Source of the DNA: Mycogone perniciosa | Lineage: Eukaryota; Ascomycota; Sordariomycetes; Hypocreales; Hypocreaceae | Length of the DNA: 11,416 nt | Assembly (NCBI GenBank): GCA_025331125.1 | Contig: JAOALB010000366.1 | Location: 1 to 11,416, forward strand | Reading direction: 5' to 3' | Shown: positions 7,569 to 11,416 of the stretch, piece by piece | How positions within the stretch are numbered: position 1 is the stretch's first letter | Layout of the letters: every line of letters begins with the position of its first letter | Notes under the pieces: model-generated | The model's database searches: none | The model's input: only the letters and a program-made list of their open reading frames with translations | Told to the model about the DNA's origin: nothing | Position numbers and translations under genes: made by a program

Positions 7569-7771
7569 TCAGCCATATCAGAAATCGTTAATGCCGATGG
7601 CAGGCAATTATGGAAGGGAAATGACCTAGCCTATAAGCTACAATAGACAATATATGTATGTGTAGGCCTGCCCTTTTTCACATAGGTACCAGTCACCCCT
7701 TTGGATTCGGTCCATATCATTTAATACATATTTAATATAAATGGATGATTGCGTCAATTTAACAGGTTGTA
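7569..7771. other. AT-rich spacer before the LTR
   Basis: Nothing recognised apart from a 12-bp GTGTAGGCCTGC at 7660-7671 that is also found at 5592-5603. Confidence 0.4.
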
Positions 7772-8147
7772 TGTCACGACCCGACCAGGCCAAGGCCCGG
7801 GTCCGGAAGAATATCGGAACGACGGGCCAATAAGAACATGATCACTAGGGTACGTACCGAATCACTGATGATTAGGGACGTATGTAAGTGATCACGAACC
7901 TCAAATCACCAGGAACGTAGCTACGTTCCCTGATGATTGTCACAACTCTCCTTTGTATATATACGACTGGCTTGTCACTCATTTAGTATAGTTACTTAGA
8001 CAGTCGTTAACAATTGCATTCACCAGAACCACCTGTTCTACAGAATCGTGACTACGTTACCCTGCTCAGTATTTATCCCTGACCTCTCTGTCAACATAAA
8101 CCCACGAACCTCGGTTTGACTGTTGAGAATCAACCCGGATCGTCACA
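7772..8147 (+). mobile_element. Solo LTR, Ty3/gypsy-like
   Basis: A 376-bp block that begins TGTCACGACCCG and ends CCGGATCGTCACA, so it has TG..CA ends and an imperfect terminal inverted repeat (TGTCACGAcCCG against TGTGACGAtCCGG). TGTCACGACC is a common start of gypsy-type LTRs in filamentous fungi. Internally it has TTTGTATATATACGAC (a TATA-like box at about 7954-7969) followed by a likely transcription start, giving plus orientation. No internal retrotransposon coding sequence adjoins it, so it is a solo LTR. The flanks are TTGTA and TATGA, so I see no clear target duplication. It adjoins the damaged 3' end of the Zn2Cys6 gene. Confidence 0.7.
7912..7929. repeat. Perfect 18-bp palindrome inside the LTR
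   Basis: GGAACGTAG followed directly by CTACGTTCC. It is flanked by two CTGATGATT copies (around 7865 and 7930), and GGTACGTACC (7849-7858) and GTGATCAC lie just upstream. It lies in the U3 part, upstream of the TATA-like box. Confidence 0.75.
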
Positions 8148-8198
8148 TATGACTCATATCATCGTGTCTTAGATCCAACAATCGCAAGCCTCACTTAC

Positions 8199-8393
8199 AC
8201 AATCCCATTGCGGCAATGATTCTTCTACCCTCAGCGGCTCTAAGTAAGGGTGATGAAGGAGAGGGAATGATATGTCTGGTTTCACGTTGTCGTGCGGAAG
8301 GAAAGCACAGAAGCGTGATTGGTCCCGCCATCTGTGCATAATCTCAATGATCTGAACCTGCCTGCTTCAGCTACATTCCTCCACACCGGGTAG
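8199..8393 (-). pseudogene. Possible decayed exon 6 of the Zn2Cys6 factor
   Basis: A donor at 8506 (GTGAGC) and an acceptor AAAG ending at 8394 would join SWQATD to YPVWRNVAEAG in phase. A 1-nt loss near 8358 then moves to a frame reading VQIIEIMHRWRDQSRFCAFL and about 35 further codons, ending at a good donor GTAAGT (8198-8193). The spacing of W, G, II, M, W, S, F and FL resembles what I recall of the region after WQATD in related factors. The LTR begins 45 bp beyond. This is inference from pattern, not alignment. Confidence 0.35.
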
Positions 8394-8503
8394 CTTTATT
8401 TCAGGGTGTTTCCTACCGTACAAGCACCTCGTACATGCGACTCCCTGATTGAACTATGGACGTTATAAACTAGCGCTTGCTGGCAGTCGCCGGTATCTAG
8501 AGC

Positions 8504-9377
8504 TCACCTATCCGTCGCCTGCCAGGAGAGTACAAGAGCTGCCGCCAGGATAGCATCGGAAGTGTCGCGAGAGAAGGAGCTGATGGCATCACATAAGCCA
8601 CTTATGGCGGAGCTGCTGTCCTTGAGCGCCATTCCACCGACCCGGGGACAGTTGTTGTAGAGGCCGATATGCGTAGCGGAGAGAGCAAGCAGCGCATGCA
8701 TGACGTATGGCGTTGTAGCACCGATAATAAGAAGGCTAGCACATGGAGTTAGTAGTAACGTTAAATGAGGAAGCCGGTATAAATAAAACTTACGTGGGAA
8801 TGTTGCTGACCCAGAAGGAAAATTCACCTGTGTGGACAAGTCTGTGATATAAGGTTGCAATGTGATAGATGAGCCGTAACTCCCCGACTGAATATAAACG
8901 TGACATAGGAGGTACATGAGCCTCCAGAAACGGGAAGGGGAAGACCCCAGTTCCCTGCCATCTATTAATGGCTGCCCTGATCTTGGGCGTCCACAGGAGG
9001 TCGGGTTCATCTGCATTTGTTCGATCTGCATCCGAGAGCCTGCTGTCATTATATGGACAGCGGACGTTATGCGTAGTGCATTTACCGCTAAAGCTTGGCA
9101 AAATAGGTCATCAGTCCACTTCCGCCTGCGCTTAAAAAATAGGTACTGACCACTGAGGAAAGGCCTCATCGCATCGCAAGTGTCGACGTTTACTGTGACA
9201 CAGATTAAGCTGGAGAAGGTGCGGAGTGATTTGGACTTGATATACCAGGTATCACAGCCGGTGCGCGACTTGACATGGCTGTGATAATTTGGTCAGCAAA
9301 TGTTACATAGACATTTTGTGTTGAAGGAAAGAAGCAACTAACCTGCGGCGAGCACCGCGACGAGTTGTGGTAGGCAT
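8504..9377 (-). CDS. Zn2Cys6 transcription factor, five exons, probably 3'-truncated
   Basis: Fungal binuclear-zinc DNA-binding regulator. Exons on the minus strand: 9377-9343, 9278-9246, 9192-9151, 9087-8794 and 8735-8504. All introns are 53-64 nt and phase 2: GTTAGT..CACAG (branch GCTGACC), GTATAT..CACAG, GTCAGT..TTTAG and GTAAGT..GCTAG (branch ACTAAC). Joined, they give MPTTTRRGARRSHVKSRTG, then a perfect C-x2-C-x6-C-x6-C-x2-C-x6-C cluster (first part CDTCKRRHLRCDEAFPQC, then GKC and TTHNVRC). Cysteines 2 and 4 are each split by an intron as TG|T and TG|C. Later parts, ELRLIYHIATLYHRLVHTG, FWVSNIP and TPYVMHALLALSATHI, resemble the fungal regulator middle region of the UPC2-like group. The frame stops at TGA 8506-8504 after SWQATDR, giving 211 residues against about 400 or more usual. 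AGGTGAGC there looks like another donor, so the gene may once have continued. The target genes are unknown. Confidence 0.85.
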
Positions 9378-9520
9378 GATGGCTTAATGAAACGGAGACT
9401 AACTGACAGTTGCTCTTGTTAGTAGCTAGAGTGGTATTTGGGCCCTGGCTGGAGCTCAAATATTAGGCACTTTAACTACTGAGACAGGAGCACCTATCAG
9501 TTAGTCTCTGTTCTATTGAA
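9378..9520 (-). promoter_or_regulatory. Upstream region of the Zn2Cys6 gene
   Basis: Contains an upstream ATG at 9459 that opens an 84-codon frame running over exons 1 and 2 in the wrong frame. No TATA box or known operator is evident. The zinc-cluster start at 9377 is chosen because it gives the RRSHVKSRTGC lead-in normal for this type. Confidence 0.3.
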
Positions 9521-10731
9521 GTATTATGCTCAGAACTAGCAAAAATGTTTGGGTTAATATGTACACATGTATGTATATACATATAAATTCCTTTCCATTT
9601 TTTATATTCTTTTCTTTTAAACCCAGCTCTTATGACGATTATACCCACAATTTATTCTCTTAGTCTAAAAGTTGCCTTTTCTGCCTTCAATAAAGGCAAA
9701 GTTGGGCCTAAGCGCTAGATCCAATTTTGACGTGGACAGGATAGCTACTTCGTCTTAACTGGCCAATTTAGTTATCAGCGGCGCGCCAAGCTAAAGGTGA
9801 GGTGAAATTTTTATTACCTACTTTTAGACACTGTCGGTCATTGGAAACGGATAGACGGTAAGTGGCAGAATTAGATTACAAGGTAAACTCAAAATAAACG
9901 GGTTAAAGAGAGCACACCCATATGATTCAATGACAAAAGGGATGGCATAAAGTGCTCCGTAAAAGTTATGGATAGTGAAGTACATATTATTAGGCAGTTT
10001 TATAACCCGCAGTGTAAGTATTGGACCCATCGCACTATTGTAACCACCTTGTGTTGTGTCATTAGGGCCGCCCTGTGAACCGTAATCCGATGTTAGACCC
10101 TTTATTGAATTCTCTGGGTTAAAAAGCTGGGATTTAGGACCAGAGGCTGTAGTTTACCGCACAATCGCTTGCAATGGCACAATTCACCATGATAGGCATG
10201 GGACCGTGAGTAGTCATCGATGAAATTCCCTGATGTCCAATCTCAGCACAAGTCAGACCATTTGGAGGCTGCCTCATTCATAAGCCACTGTATCGTCTCA
10301 GTTTCCCATCTGCTGGATGTCCGGTCGATTCTAGGGACCAGGGGTGAATAGCCGAGCGTCTACAGTGTGGGCCACATGTCTTTGTTTCTTGCCATACTTT
10401 TTTTAAAGCGGCTTGGACCTACATTGCGTTGCCTGGAGAGGGTTAGCCATTGTGTAGCTCTCGTGGAGGACACTGCTAAAGAGACCGGACGAGATTGCTA
10501 GATGCTTAGATCTGGTAGAGTGGCGGGACGTCCGCAGTGAACGCTTCTATCTAAGAGGATCGACTAGCGGGAGGCATAAGAGAAGCACTTAGACCAGGAC
10601 AAAAAGGCGGAGGCATACAAGTCCAAGCAAGTGGGTACACGCAGTTGTCTTCGAAATTTGACCTGCGACTATAACAGCCATTACTTTATTGTTCAGACTA
10701 CCCAAGCACGGCAGGGCCTTTGGTAAAATCG
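9521..10731. other. Long stretch without a recognised gene
   Basis: 9530-9640 is AT-rich with TGTATATACATATAAA-like simple sequence. A 68-codon hydrophobic frame (10030-9824, minus) is open but has no family resemblance and is probably chance. From 10040 to 10730 base composition is ordinary, yet all frames are interrupted and I recognise no RNA gene, transposon end or protein motif. It may hold decayed coding sequence beyond recognition. Confidence 0.4.
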
Positions 10732-11416
10732 CTATCTCTGACACAGTTGAGAAATTGCTTTCCGCAACTTATCCGAGATCTTAACTTCGTTTTCGGGTAG
10801 GAGAACAATTGTATTTACACCAGACACCGTTGCCGAGTCCAAACACTCCTCTGGCATAAGAGGCCGCAGGTCAGTAGAGAATAATTTCATCTTATGGTCT
10901 CTCATCAATCCCCGTGCCGTCTCCGCCACAGTGGTTGGATTGCTCGCATCGGCTTGCTTGAATTCCTCAAAACGGCCTTCTCGAAACACCTTGAACATGA
11001 TGTAAATAGAATGGGGCACTACTGTTTGTGCTTGGTCTTCCGATATGGGCGTAGTGTCAACAGGATTCTCTACTGCCAATTCGTGGACTACGATCTCATC
11101 ATCTTCCGTAGTAAGAGAGGATACAGAAGCAGCTTCTTCAGAGTAGTTCCTTGATCTCATTATGCTTTCTCCAAGGTTCAGCGGTCTTGCAGTCTCAGCA
11201 GTCTCAGCAGTCTCAGTAGCCTCAGTAGCCTCAGTAGCCTCAGTAGCCTCAGTAGCCTCAGTAGCCTCAACAGCCTCAGCAGCCTCAGCAACCTCAGCAA
11301 CCTCAGTGTCAGTATCTGATGATTCATATGCCGATAAGTAATCGGATAGCACTCCAGAGCTCGCGAAGAAGGCAAGGTACTGGGACCTCAGGACAAAAAA
11401 TGGCGCAATATCTGGA
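10732..11416 (-). CDS. Uncharacterised protein, C-terminal part (partial)
   Basis: The frame is open from the right edge to TAG at 10734-10732 (227 complete codons); the true start lies outside the window, so the GTG at 11352 is not needed. Upstream of it the frame reads APFFVLRSQYLAFFASSG. Next comes SDYLSAYESSDTDTE, an Ala-Glu-Thr repeat coded by a 9-bp minisatellite, then an acidic Ser/Thr/Glu-rich linker. The last 95 residues look like a folded domain: SIYIMFKVFREGRFEEF, ARGLMRDHKMKLFSTDLRPL, then SGVNTIVLLPENEVKISD. I recall a similar 'FKVF..G.W ... MR...FDT.L..L...C ... GTNTI.L.P' pattern at the C-terminus of large uncharacterised fungal proteins, but I cannot name the family safely. 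Function unknown. Confidence 0.65.
   Translation of the reverse strand, partial: PDIAPFFVLRSQYLAFFASSGVLSDYLSAYESSDTDTEVAEVAEAAEAVEATEATEATEATEATEATETAETAETARPLNLGESIMRSRNYSEEAASVSSLTTEDDEIVVHELAVENPVDTTPISEDQAQTVVPHSIYIMFKVFREGRFEEFKQADASNPTTVAETARGLMRDHKMKLFSTDLRPLMPEECLDSATVSGVNTIVLLPENEVKISDKLRKAISQLCQR
11189..11305. repeat. 9-bp minisatellite, 13 units, in frame
   Basis: Units on the plus strand: GCAGTCTCA x3, GTAGCCTCA x6, ACAGCCTCA, GCAGCCTCA, GCAACCTCA x2. The unit length keeps the frame and encodes E-T-A, E-A-T, E-A-V, E-A-A and E-V-A triplets on the minus strand. Six identical central units suggest recent expansion; variant units at both ends suggest older copies. Confidence 0.9.

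Noticed and set aside
7767..8152. Target-site duplication around the LTR
   Set aside because: The flanks TTGTA and TATGA do not match, so no duplication is claimed.
9205..9459. 84-codon minus-strand frame starting at 9459
   Set aside because: It reads across two introns of the Zn2Cys6 gene in the wrong frame; the spliced model gives a perfect zinc cluster instead.
9824..10030. 68-codon hydrophobic frame on the minus strand
   Set aside because: Short, no motif, AT-rich context; a membrane peptide cannot be supported.
1..11416. tRNA genes, CRISPR arrays, a biosynthetic cluster or a toxin system
   Set aside because: No tRNA-type B box with matching arms, no spaced identical repeats, and no set of genes that would work as one pathway was seen.

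Overview
The window looks like nuclear DNA of a filamentous ascomycete, probably Eurotiomycetes (Aspergillus or Penicillium type). The grounds are short GT..AG introns with CTGAC or CTAAC branch sites, a fungal CP2 factor, an Hsp30-type small heat-shock protein, a Zn2Cys6 factor and a Ty3/gypsy-type solo LTR. I could not name the species.

Layout. 1-1479 (minus): the 5' part of a spliced CP2/Grainyhead-like transcription factor, running off the left edge. 1480-2640: its long pyrimidine-rich leader and upstream region. 2640-3100: a promoter-like zone with a double CCAAT palindrome, heat-shock elements and a TATA box, serving hsp30. 3192-3839 (plus): an intact hsp30/Hsp20 gene with a possible upstream in-frame start. 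4202-5080 (plus): the C-terminal two-thirds of a patatin-like phospholipase without its serine half, next to a 5S rRNA-like relic. 5081-7001: AT-rich, gene-poor sequence with one weak basic ORF on the minus strand. 7002-7568 (plus): a small divergent bZIP protein. 7772-8147: a solo LTR. About 8199-9377 (minus): a Zn2Cys6 regulator whose five short exons are hidden by misleading open frames; its 3' end decays next to the LTR. 9460-10731: nothing recognised. 10732-11416 (minus): the C-terminal part of an uncharacterised protein with an in-frame 9-bp minisatellite.

The genes do not form an obvious pathway or cluster. The left third holds conserved housekeeping and stress genes. The right two-thirds reads like an accessory or decaying region: a truncated lipase, a divergent bZIP, an LTR beside a damaged regulator, and a repeat-bearing orphan. 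The points most worth a second look are the bZIP with Gly at the invariant Asn position, the possible mitochondrial form of the small heat-shock protein, and the Zn2Cys6 gene in which two cysteine codons are split by introns. I saw no clear new multi-gene system.
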